Assembly (NCBI GenBank): GCA_023430145.1
Contig: JAEZCD010000132.1
Location: 1 to 6,976, forward strand
Length of the DNA: 6,976 nt
Reading direction: 5' to 3'
From: Pseudomonadota bacterium
GTDB lineage: Bacteria > Pseudomonadota > Alphaproteobacteria > Rhizobiales > Methylopilaceae
Of the stretch, positions 1 to 6,025 are shown piece by piece. The notes beneath the pieces were generated by a model. That model made no database searches, was not told the origin of the DNA, and saw only the letters and a list, made by a program, of their open reading frames with translations. The position numbers were made by a program, and so were the translations under genes. Positions within the stretch are counted from its first letter, which is position 1; each line of letters begins with the position of its first letter.

Positions 1-19
1 GCCCGGATGCGGTCGAAGA

Positions 20-49
20 TGGATGCTGCGGTCGAGCCGCGGCATGACG
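20..49 (+). repeat. REP-like palindromic unit A
   Basis: A 30-nt unit with TGGAT at its left end and ATGACG at its right end. The arms 23-31 and 37-45 pair over nine positions with one G-T wobble, around the loop TCGAG. It shares its ends with the unit at 114-143, while its stem sequence differs. Such short palindromes are common between genes in Hyphomicrobiales. No gene was seen in the first 200 bases. Confidence 0.55.
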
Positions 50-56
50 AGCCCGG

Positions 57-84
57 AGGATCTGCGCGAAAGCGCAGGATCCAG
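57..84 (-). repeat. REP-like palindromic unit B (inverted)
   Basis: On the minus strand this unit starts CTGGATCCT, the same as the unit at 114-143 on the plus strand. The stem TGCGC/GCGCA (63-67 with 72-76, loop GAAA) is extended by GATC/GATC with one bulged G at 77. It lacks the ATGACG end seen in the other two units, so it may be a decayed or partial copy. Confidence 0.5.
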
Positions 85-113
85 TTTTCCTCGACAGGCC
101 CGAGATGAAGAAG

Positions 114-143
114 CTGGATCCTCCGCCTTCGCGGAGGATGACG
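114..143 (+). repeat. REP-like palindromic unit C
   Basis: This unit has a perfect 9-bp stem (118-126 with 131-139) around a CTTC loop, flanked by CTGG on the left and GACG on the right. It lies about 57 nt past the stop codon of the Uup-type gene (minus strand, stop at 201), so the transcript would fold here. It might help end or stabilise that mRNA, but there is no U-run, so intrinsic termination is not shown. Confidence 0.6.
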
Positions 144-200
144 CGGAGCGTGCGGCGAGGTGAACAGTCGGGTCCCCCGCCTCGGCCGAGGACGAAGCTC

Positions 201-2018
201 TCACCCTCGCGCCGAAGCCTCCTCGCGCAGCAGCTCGAGCTCGAGCCAGCGGTCCTCGGCGGCCGAAAGCTCGCTCGTCGCCTCGGCCAGCGCCGCGGAG
301 GCGCGGGAGAAGCCGGCCGGGTCGCGGGCGTAGAGCGCCGGATCGGCGAGCAGGGTCTGCAGCCGGGCGATCTCCTTCTCGAGCGCCTGCATGCGGGCGG
401 GCAGCGTTTTCAAGGCGTGCTGGTCGTGGAACGACAGTCTCTTCACAGGCTTCGCGGCTGCCGCCGGCTTCTGCGCCGTGGCCTTCGGCTGCGCCTCCGG
501 CGTGCGCGAAAAAAGCTTCGCCTCGACGCCGCGGCCGCGCTGCAAAATCATGTCGGAATAGCCGCCGGCATATTCCACCCAGCGGCCTTTCCCCTCCGAG
601 ACGATCACCGAGGAGACGGTGCGGTCGAGAAAGTCGCGGTCGTGGCTGACGAGCAGCACGGTGCCGGGATAGTCGGCGATCATCTCCTGCAAGAGGTCGA
701 GCGTGTCGAGGTCGAGATCGTTGGTCGGCTCGTCGAGCACCAGCAGGTTCGAGGGCTGCGAGAGCGCCCGCGCCAGCATCAGCCGGCCGCGCTCGCCGCC
801 CGACAGCGTGCCGATCGGCGTGTTCGCCTGCTCGGGCGTGAACAGGAAGTCCTTCATGTAGGCGACGACGTGCTTCGGCCGTCCGCCGACCTCGACCGTG
901 TCGCCGCGGCCGCCGGTGAGCGCCTCGCGCAGGGTCCAGGCCGGATCGAGGCTGGCGCGGCGCTGGTCGAGGCTGGCGATCTCGAGGCTCGCACCGAGCT
1001 TGACGGTGCCCGCATCGGGCTCGAGCACGCCGGTCAGCATGTTGATCAGCGTCGTCTTGCCGGCGCCGTTCGGGCCGACGATGCCGACCCGGTCGCCGCG
1101 CGCGATCCGCGTCGAGAAATTCTCGACCACCGGCGCGCCGCCATAGCTTTTGGAGATCGCTTCCGCCTCGATGACGAGCTTGCCGGAAATCTGCGCCTCG
1201 GTCACCGTCATGCGGACTGCCCCGGCCGGCCCGCGCTGCTCGCGCCGCTGCCGGCGCAGCTCGTGCAGGGCGCGCAGCCGGCCCTGGTTGCGCTTGCGCC
1301 GGGCGGTGACGCCGTAGCGCACCCAGTCCGCCTCGGCGGCGAGCTTTCGGTCGAGCTTGTGCCGGTCGCGCTCTTCTTGCTCGAGGATGTCGTCGCGCCA
1401 GGCCTCGAACTCCGAAAAGCTCCGGTCGAGCCGGCGGACGCTGCCGTTCTCGAGCCACAGCGTCACGCGCGACAGGTCGGCGAGGAAGCGGCGGTCGTGG
1501 CTGATGATGACGAGCGCCGAGCGCATCCCCTTCAGCTCGGCCTCCAGCCACTCGATCGCCGGCAGGTCGAGATGATTGGTCGGCTCGTCGAGCAGCAGAA
1601 TGTCCGGCTCGGGCGCCAGCGTGCGGGCGATCGCCGCCCGCCGCGCCTCGCCGCCGGAGAGCTTTTTCGGATCCTCGTCGCCGGTGAGGCCGAGCTCGCC
1701 GAGCAGATAGCGGGCGCGGTGCGGATCGTCCCCCGGCGCAAGCCCCGCCTCGACATAGGCGAGCGCGGTCGCAAAGCCGGACAGGTCCGGCTCCTGCGGC
1801 AGGTAGCGCAGCGTCGTGCCGGGCTGCAAAAAGCGCTCGCCGGAATCGGGCTCGATCTGCCCGGCGGCGATCTTCAGCAGGCTCGACTTGCCGGAGCCGT
1901 TACGGCCGACGAGGCCTATGCGGTCCCCGGCCGAGACGGACAGCGCCGCGTCGCGCAGCAGGGGCTTGCCGCCGAGGACGAGGGCGATGTCGGTGAGGAG
2001 CAGGATGGGCGGCGGCAT
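201..2018 (-). CDS. ABC-F family ATPase, Uup type
   Basis: Cytoplasmic ABC-F ATPase of 605 residues without membrane segments. It has two nucleotide-binding domains in tandem. Domain 1 has Walker A GRNGSGKS at 38-45, signature LSGGE at 120-124, Walker B ILLLDEPTNHLD at 140-151 and the H-loop histidine at 174. Domain 2 has Walker A GPNGAGKT at 315-322, LSGGE at 405-409, LVLDEPTNDLD at 426-436 and VSHD at 457-460. A charged helical linker, about 205-265, joins them, as in other ABC-F proteins. After a short Ala/Pro/Lys-rich spacer (about 508-526), residues 527-603 form a coiled-coil C-terminal region like that of Uup. All catalytic motifs are intact. ABC-F proteins act on the ribosome; Uup is also linked to DNA transactions and precise transposon excision. 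The ATG start has no clear Shine-Dalgarno sequence. It lies 90 nt downstream of the deacetylase gene on the same strand, so the two may be cotranscribed. Confidence 0.93.
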   Translation of the reverse strand: MPPPILLLTDIALVLGGKPLLRDAALSVSAGDRIGLVGRNGSGKSSLLKIAAGQIEPDSGERFLQPGTTLRYLPQEPDLSGFATALAYVEAGLAPGDDPHRARYLLGELGLTGDEDPKKLSGGEARRAAIARTLAPEPDILLLDEPTNHLDLPAIEWLEAELKGMRSALVIISHDRRFLADLSRVTLWLENGSVRRLDRSFSEFEAWRDDILEQEERDRHKLDRKLAAEADWVRYGVTARRKRNQGRLRALHELRRQRREQRGPAGAVRMTVTEAQISGKLVIEAEAISKSYGGAPVVENFSTRIARGDRVGIVGPNGAGKTTLINMLTGVLEPDAGTVKLGASLEIASLDQRRASLDPAWTLREALTGGRGDTVEVGGRPKHVVAYMKDFLFTPEQANTPIGTLSGGERGRLMLARALSQPSNLLVLDEPTNDLDLDTLDLLQEMIADYPGTVLLVSHDRDFLDRTVSSVIVSEGKGRWVEYAGGYSDMILQRGRGVEAKLFSRTPEAQPKATAQKPAAAAKPVKRLSFHDQHALKTLPARMQALEKEIARLQTLLADPALYARDPAGFSRASAALAEATSELSAAEDRWLELELLREEASARG

Positions 2019-2066
2019 GGCCGCTCGAATAGCACGGGACGCCGGTTCGCCAAGCCTGCCCGCGCC

Positions 2067-2100
2067 GTCATTCCGCGGCGAGGGCCGCTGCCGGAAAGGA
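2067..2100. repeat. Imperfect palindrome between deacetylase and Uup-type gene
   Basis: In the 90-nt gap between the two minus-strand genes, GCGGC (2075-2079) pairs with GCCGC (2084-2088) around GAGG. The outer TTCC (2071-2074) pairs with GGAA (2093-2096) across a TGCC bulge. The flank GTCATTCC resembles rhizobial REP-type elements. It could be a decayed repeat or a processing hairpin. The pairing is modest. Confidence 0.35.
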
Positions 2101-2108
2101 CGGGGCGC

Positions 2109-3197
2109 CTACGCCGCGGTCTGGCGGCCCTCGTGCGGCGGCGGATTGACGCGTTGCAGCCTGTTCCACAGCGCCGAGGGGGCGCCCGACAGCAGCACCT
2201 GAAGATAGCGCAGCCGCTGGAACTCGCCGTTCAGCGAGATGCGCGGCAGCGCCGTCGGCTGCAGCGCGTGCTCGGGGAACAGCACGCCCGGCCGCGTCGT
2301 GACACCGGTCGCAAAGCCGAGCTCGGCGGCGAGGCGGAACTCGCGCGGGCCGGCGGCGCTGGCGTCGCCCACCGGATAGCTGAGGTGGCGCGGCCTCCGG
2401 CCGAGCTTTTGCTCGATGATCTCGGCGCTCTCGAGCATCTCCGCCCGCGCCCGCTCCTCGGAGACCTTGCGCAGCAGCACATGGTCGACCGTGTGAGCGC
2501 CGATGGTGCAGAGCGGCTCGGCGGCGAGGCCCGCCAGCTCCTGCCAGGTCATGCACAGCTCGCCGGGAAGGCCGGCGATGTCGACGCCGTGCCGGCGGCA
2601 GAGGTCGCGCACGGCGTCGCGCAGCGCATCCTCGGTCCTCAGCCCGCGCAGCCACCAGTAGATCGCCGCGTGCGCCGCCTCCTTCGCCTCCGGGCCGCGC
2701 GTGTCGAAGCGGCGCTCGGCGCCATCCATGACGAGCGCGACCTCGTCATTGCCGGCGACGACGCGCTCCAGCGCCACCCACCAGAGCTCGCCGAGGCCGT
2801 TCGGGAAATTGGCGGCGACATAGAGGCCGAAGGGCACGCCGTGCCGCTTCAGGATCGGCCAGGCGTAGTCGAGATTGTCGCGATAGCCGTCGTCGAAGGT
2901 GAGGCAGGCGAAGCGGCGGCCATCGGGCGTGCCGCCTTCCAGGCGGGCCAGCATGTCGTCCAGGGAGACGAGGTCGATGCCGGCGCGGCGTAGCCGCATG
3001 ATGGTGCTCTCGAGGAAGTCCGGCGTGACCTCGAGCAGGCGGTTCGGCTGAAAGGGCTCGTCCCGCGCCGGGCGGACATGGTGCAGCGTCAGGATGGCGC
3101 CGAGTCCGCCGAAGAAGGGTTTCAGGGCGCGATGCGCGCCGGTGAAGTAGAGCGCCTCGAGGCCCGCTCGGATGAGTGCCTTGCTCCTGCCGGCCAT
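2109..3197 (-). CDS. Polysaccharide deacetylase (carbohydrate esterase 4 / NodB fold)
   Basis: A 362-residue protein expected to remove acetyl groups from N-acetylated or O-acetylated sugars in a metal-dependent reaction. The NodB motifs are visible. Motif 1 is TFDDGYRDN at 100-108, with D102 as likely base and D103 as metal ligand. Motif 2 is HTVDH at 235-239, whose two histidines bind the metal. Motif 3 is SYPVGD at 273-278. LTLHHVRP (37-44) is the usual opening strand of this subgroup. About 95 residues separate motifs 1 and the TWQEL segment, a larger insertion than in the shortest NodB proteins. No signal peptide is evident, so it may act in the cytoplasm on a lipid-linked or soluble glycan. 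The ATG at 3197 is preceded by GGGGAG with 8 nt spacing, which supports this start. No glycosyltransferase or export genes lie beside it, so the substrate cannot be inferred from context. Confidence 0.88.
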   Translation of the reverse strand: MAGRSKALIRAGLEALYFTGAHRALKPFFGGLGAILTLHHVRPARDEPFQPNRLLEVTPDFLESTIMRLRRAGIDLVSLDDMLARLEGGTPDGRRFACLTFDDGYRDNLDYAWPILKRHGVPFGLYVAANFPNGLGELWWVALERVVAGNDEVALVMDGAERRFDTRGPEAKEAAHAAIYWWLRGLRTEDALRDAVRDLCRRHGVDIAGLPGELCMTWQELAGLAAEPLCTIGAHTVDHVLLRKVSEERARAEMLESAEIIEQKLGRRPRHLSYPVGDASAAGPREFRLAAELGFATGVTTRPGVLFPEHALQPTALPRISLNGEFQRLRYLQVLLSGAPSALWNRLQRVNPPPHEGRQTAA

Positions 3198-3461
3198 GCT
3201 GGTCGCTCCCCGGGGCCTCGTTGTCGGCGGCGAACTATGGAGGCCAGGCGGGCGAACGAGAAGACCGGGCCTCCGTCACGATTGCGCGTGGTTAAGCCGA
3301 CTCCGGCAGCGCCACCCCGCGTCGCCCGGAGGGCGCCCCTGCGGCGCTGTCATAGGAACCGTCGGCCGCATGGACGATTATTGCCGCAGGTGGCGCTGAT
3401 TCGGCCCGGGGCGGCGGGACGCACCGGGCCGGTCGAGGCGCCGAAACGTGCGGAGACGAAG

Positions 3462-3890
3462 GTGAACCACATCGAGCATCGCGTGCGGGAGCGCGCCTAT
3501 CGCATCTGGCTGGACGAGGGACGGCCGGAGGGCCGAGCGGACCTCCATTGGGAGATGGCCTCCGAGCTCGTCGCCATCGAGGAAACGCCGGATCTGGCGC
3601 TGCAGCCCAATCCGCTGCGCCCCCGCGAGGAGATCATCGCTCGCGAGGAGCCGGTCGAGCTGGCCGAGCTGATGGAAAATCTCGGCGAGTTTCCAACGCT
3701 CGCCGACCAGGGCGAGGAGCGGACCGTGCCGAAGCGCGCGCCGAGGAAATCTGCTGCCGCGAAAGCCACGGGCGAGGCGACAGCCAAGGCGGCGCCCAAG
3801 CGCACGGCCGCCGCCGCCAAAGCCTCCACGAAGGATGCGACGACGGCGGCAAAGTCGCCGGCCGGCAGGCGGCCGAAGCCGGCGTCGTAA
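3462..3890 (+). CDS. DUF2934 domain protein with Ala/Lys-rich histone-like tail
   Basis: I start this gene at GTG 3462, which has GGAG six bases upstream. The frame stays open further upstream, but that part is arginine/proline-rich and looks non-coding. The protein has 142 residues. Residues 6-40 (RVRERAYRIWLDEGRPEG onward) match the small DUF2934 helical domain, whose function is unknown and which is common in rhizobia. Residues 41-88 are acidic and proline-containing. Residues 90-142 are almost only Ala, Lys, Arg, Thr and Pro, resembling histone H1 or AlgP tails, so the tail may bind nucleic acid or another polyanion. That role is inference from composition. There is no signal peptide or membrane segment. 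It is divergent from the deacetylase gene across 264 nt in which I saw no clear promoter boxes. Confidence 0.8.
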   Translation: MNHIEHRVRERAYRIWLDEGRPEGRADLHWEMASELVAIEETPDLALQPNPLRPREEIIAREEPVELAELMENLGEFPTLADQGEERTVPKRAPRKSAAAKATGEATAKAAPKRTAAAAKASTKDATTAAKSPAGRRPKPAS

Positions 3891-3905
3891 TCGGCGGAGG
3901 TATCC

Positions 3906-3937
3906 TTCCGGAGCGCGAGCCTTGCTCGCGCCCGGAA
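3906..3937. terminator. Strong hairpin between convergent genes
   Basis: The arms 3906-3920 and 3924-3937 form a 14-bp stem with one bulged A (3912) and a CTT loop. It sits 15 nt after the DUF2934 stop codon and 66 nt after the bfr stop on the other strand, so it could serve both transcripts. Neither side has a proper U-run. The ATTCCGG...CCGGAA ends also resemble a REP-type palindrome. It may be a repeat that works as a transcript end. Confidence 0.5.
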
Positions 3938-4003
3938 TGGCGACGGGATCGCTTCGTCGCTGCGCCATCGAGGATGCGCAGCCCGTGCGGAATTCCCGCA
4001 GCG

Positions 4004-4498
4004 TCAGTCGTCGTGGTCGACGCCCTTGAGGCCGCCGATATGCGCCTGGCTGTAGAGCTCGAGCCCGATTCGGCCGACGAGGTCGAGCTGCGTCTCGAGG
4101 AAGTCGATATGGCCTTCCTCGTCGGCCATCAGCTCCTCGAACAGGTCGCGCGAGACGTAGTCGCCGACGCTGGCCGAATAGGTGGCGGCCTCCTGATAGA
4201 GCTTGCGCGCATCGACCTCGGCGGCGAGGTCCGATTCGAGAATCTCGCGGACGTTCTGGCCGATGCGCAGCGGGTCCAGCACCTGGAGATTTGGAAAGCC
4301 GTCGAGGAAGATGATCCGGTCGATGAACTTGTCGGCGTGCTGCATCTCCTCGATCGATTCGGCCCGCCACTTCTTGGCGAGATCGAGGAAGCCCCAGTTG
4401 TCGAGAAGGCGATAGTGCAGCCAGTACTGGTTGATCGCGGTCAGCTCGGAGCGAAGGCCACGGTTGAGATAGTCGATGACTTTGGGATCACCCTTCAC
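4004..4498 (-). CDS. bfr: Bacterioferritin (haem-containing iron storage protein)
   Basis: Bacterioferritin, a 24-mer cytoplasmic shell that oxidises Fe(II) and stores it as a ferric mineral. Using the GTG at 4498, the protein has 164 residues and its numbering matches the classical family exactly. Ferroxidase ligands E18, E51, H54, E94, E127 and H130 are all present, as is M52, the haem ligand at the subunit interface. The start is decided by the ribosome site: GGAGG at 4504-4508 lies five bases before this GTG. The frame could open at a TTG at 4510, but that would place the Shine-Dalgarno sequence inside the coding region. The mature start MKGDPKVI is also the family norm. bfd lies 44 nt upstream on the same strand, and an Irr-box-like element lies in the gap. 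Regulation by Irr is inferred. Confidence 0.96.
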   Translation of the reverse strand: MKGDPKVIDYLNRGLRSELTAINQYWLHYRLLDNWGFLDLAKKWRAESIEEMQHADKFIDRIIFLDGFPNLQVLDPLRIGQNVREILESDLAAEVDARKLYQEAATYSASVGDYVSRDLFEELMADEEGHIDFLETQLDLVGRIGLELYSQAHIGGLKGVDHDD

Positions 4499-4530
4499 GA
4501 AAGCCTCCAAATCGCGGCCCCCGCCGCTTC

Positions 4531-4547
4531 TTTAGAGTCTTTCTAAA
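4531..4547. promoter_or_regulatory. Irr box (iron control element) upstream of bfr
   Basis: TTTAGAGTCTTTCTAAA matches the Irr/ICE inverted repeat as I recall it (TTTAGAA-N3-TTCTAAA) at 13 of 14 defined positions. It ends 32 nt before the bfr GTG and covers the bfd stop codon (4543-4545). The AT-rich block stands out in GC-rich DNA. In rhizobia and Brucella, Irr controls iron storage and haem genes under low iron. Binding here is inferred. Confidence 0.75.
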
Positions 4548-4845
4548 CTAGCTCGTCGGCTTCCGCAACTGTTTCGTCGGCCAGCGGCGCCAGATCGCCG
4601 AGCACGGCCTCGACATGGGGATGAACACCGGCGACCGGGCAGCCGGCGCAGCCGGCCGTCGGGGCGCAGGCGACACCGAGAGCCTCGTCCATGATCGCCC
4701 GGATGGTGCGCGCGCAGCGACCGCATTGCGCGCTGCAGCCGAGGCACCGATAGACCTGCCCGGGCGTGCGCACGGGCGCGTCGGGAGCCTCCAGCGCCGC
4801 CTTGATCTGGCAGTCGCTGAGCACGTTGCAGGAACAGACGATCAC
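4543..4845 (-). CDS. bfd: Bacterioferritin-associated ferredoxin with Cys-rich C-terminal extension
   Basis: A Bfd-type [2Fe-2S] protein of 100 residues. In well-studied bacteria Bfd docks on bacterioferritin and passes electrons to the haem so that stored ferric iron is reduced and released. C4 and C6 near the N-terminus and C41-G-R-C44 are the expected cluster ligands (C-X-C ... C-X2-C), followed by the helix ARTIRAIMDEAL. Additional cysteines occur at 12, 34 and 37, and at 60, 66 and 69 in an extension beyond the classical domain of about 60-65 residues. The extension also carries H75 and H77 and ends in an acidic stretch. The start is GTG at 4845. No Shine-Dalgarno sequence precedes it, and no other in-frame start keeps C4 and C6. 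It lies just upstream of bfr on the same strand, which strongly supports the role. Confidence 0.92.
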   Translation of the reverse strand: MIVCSCNVLSDCQIKAALEAPDAPVRTPGQVYRCLGCSAQCGRCARTIRAIMDEALGVACAPTAGCAGCPVAGVHPHVEAVLGDLAPLADETVAEADELV

Positions 4846-4856
4846 CGGGGAGCCAG

Positions 4857-4873
4857 TTTGGAAACAGTCTAAA
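4857..4873. promoter_or_regulatory. Irr box (iron control element) upstream of bfd
   Basis: TTTGGAAACAGTCTAAA agrees with the Irr/ICE repeat at 12 of 14 defined positions. It ends only 11 nt before the bfd GTG, so a protein bound here would cover the promoter or the first transcribed bases. On the minus strand TAGACT (4870-4865) inside the box could be a -10 element. If so, the leader would be very short, which fits the lack of a Shine-Dalgarno sequence. No convincing -35 was found. Confidence 0.65.
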
Positions 4874-5142
4874 CTACGGAAATTGCTCGCCTTTTTCCTA
4901 TTCCAAGGCCGCGGTCGGAGTCAATCGGCCGCCGCCGCGGGACGCAAGAGGGCGAGGTCGCACCCTGTCGCAGGAGTGGCCGGGCAAGCCGGCCTGCCGA
5001 ATATGTGATCGCGGACCTTCTCCTCGAAGGTGGCCGGCGGATCTGTGGCGCGAATCCGGCCGCGCCGCCGCATCCTCTCCGCAAAATCAGCCGATTGCCG
5101 GCCCAGCCTCGGGCTCTCCCATCCGAGTAGGAGTTGTTCGAC

Positions 5143-5496
5143 ATGCACAAAGGCATCTGGCTCGCCGCCGCCCTGTCGCTGGCAGCGATTCCGGCGCTCG
5201 CCGATCTCGACCCGACCCCGCAGGAGCTCGCCGGCGTCGAGGCCTCGCTGTTCGAGCGCGGCTATCGGGGTTGGGAGCGGATCGAGCTGAAGGACGAGGG
5301 CGAATGGGAGGTCGACCGGGCGATGGCCGCCGACGGCGTCACCTATGACCTGCGGCTCGATTACGAGACGCTGGAGATCACCCGCAAGAACCGCAACCTG
5401 ATCCAGTGGAAATGGAACAACCTGATCGAGCGGCCGTGGAACACGCTGGTCGAGCGGCCGGTGAGTGGCCTCGTCGATTGGACATTCGGCGACTGA
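5143..5496 (+). CDS. Secreted PepSY-like domain protein
   Basis: A 117-residue exported protein. The start is ATG 5143, with AGGAG at 5129-5133 and 9 nt spacing. A TTG directly after that site (5134) is too close to be used. Residues 1-20 form a Sec signal peptide with a hydrophobic core LAAALSLAAIPA and an ALA cleavage site before D21. Residues 28-80 resemble a PepSY-like fold: helix ELAGVEASLFERGY, then strands WERIELKDEGEWEV and VTYDLRLDYETLEIT. PepSY domains are thought to restrain proteases or bind envelope partners; the partner here is unknown. The tail 81-117 is tryptophan-rich and holds a short internal repeat, LIERPWN then LVERPVS. A 297-nt divergent gap separates it from bfd. Within that gap I saw only a small hairpin at 5015-5031 and GGCCGG...CCGGCC at 4978-4994. 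Confidence 0.82.
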   Translation: MHKGIWLAAALSLAAIPALADLDPTPQELAGVEASLFERGYRGWERIELKDEGEWEVDRAMAADGVTYDLRLDYETLEITRKNRNLIQWKWNNLIERPWNTLVERPVSGLVDWTFGD

Positions 5497-5643
5497 CGGC
5501 GCGGGCCGCCGGCGGAACTTCCCTTCCCGCACCCGCGGCTGCCCGGTCGCGCAACGCCGGCGAAACGCTTTCCCTCGCGGACGACGTCGGCAGGAAACAC
5601 CGCTCCGATAAAGGGTGTCGGCTCGCCTGCCGGAGACCAAGAG

Positions 5644-5910
5644 ATGTCCGCCGCCCGGCCTCCGCGGAGGCGCTCGCTCCTGAAGCCCTTGATCGTCCTC
5701 GCGCTCGTCGCCGGGCTCGCGGCGTTACTGATGAAAGCGTTGCAGGTCGGCCTTCTCGCCGGCCTCGCGCTCGCCGGCGGCGGCTACGTCGTCTACGCAA
5801 TCCCGGCGGCGCTCCTCGACTGGCCACGGCTGTCGCTCGGAGACATCGGCGATTTTCTGTCGGCGATCCTCGAGGCGATCGTCGGCTTCGTGACCTCCCT
5901 GTTCGACTGA
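5644..5910 (+). CDS. Small inner-membrane protein of unknown function, two helices
   Basis: I do not recognise a named family. The 88-residue protein starts at ATG 5644, with GGAG at 5632-5635 and 8 nt spacing. A basic N-terminus (RPPRRRSLLK, 5-14) should stay in the cytoplasm. Two hydrophobic helices follow, about 15-30 and 33-57, joined by a very short turn around K31. A glycine-rich stretch, GLALAGGGYVVY, lies in the second helix. Residues 64-88 look like an amphipathic helix ending in acidic D88. A hairpin would therefore place both ends in the cytoplasm. It lies 147 nt after the PepSY-like gene, so cotranscription is possible but not shown. Third-position GC bias and the ribosome site support coding. 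Confidence 0.7.
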   Translation: MSAARPPRRRSLLKPLIVLALVAGLAALLMKALQVGLLAGLALAGGGYVVYAIPAALLDWPRLSLGDIGDFLSAILEAIVGFVTSLFD

Positions 5911-5912
5911 GT

Positions 5913-5931
5913 GCGCCGCAAGCGGCGGCGC
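5913..5931. terminator. GC-rich hairpin after the small membrane protein gene
   Basis: GCGCCGC (5913-5919) pairs perfectly with GCGGCGC (5925-5931) around AAGCG, starting two bases after the TGA of the membrane protein gene. The stem is strong but no U-run follows, so this may be only a weak or factor-dependent end, or a processing site. Confidence 0.4.
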
Positions 5932-6025
5932 TCGGGTTGACCCGCGCCACCGAATGGCCCAATCCTCCCGTACAACAGGGGTCTCGGGTGCCGGCCGCGC
6001 CGGCCATCGCTGGAGAAGCCGTCTC

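Noticed and set aside
105..2993. A 962-codon open frame on the plus strand across the Uup-type and deacetylase genes
   Set aside because: It is antisense to two well-supported genes, is Arg/Leu/Ala/Gly-rich with no recognisable domain, and such frames are expected opposite GC-rich coding sequence.
3078..3461. Upstream extension of the DUF2934 frame to an ATG at 3078
   Set aside because: It would overlap the deacetylase gene on the other strand, its residues are Arg/Pro-rich noise, and GTG 3462 has a good ribosome site just before the conserved domain.
3378..4370. A 330-codon minus-strand frame overlapping bfr and antisense to DUF2934
   Set aside because: Wrong frame of bfr at one end and antisense to a supported gene at the other; Arg/Pro-rich with no motif.
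3548..4546. A 332-codon plus-strand frame across the DUF2934 gene and antisense to bfr
   Set aside because: It is out of frame with DUF2934 and antisense to a clear bacterioferritin gene; its product shows no domain.
5506..5515. CCGCCGGCGG perfect palindrome after the PepSY-like gene
   Set aside because: A 10-base GC palindrome is expected by chance in such GC-rich sequence and cannot form a hairpin with a loop of useful size.
5937..5966. TTGACC as a -35 box for the DUF3108 gene
   Set aside because: At 17-18 nt spacing the -10 position reads CAATCC or AATCCT, a poor match, so I do not call a promoter.
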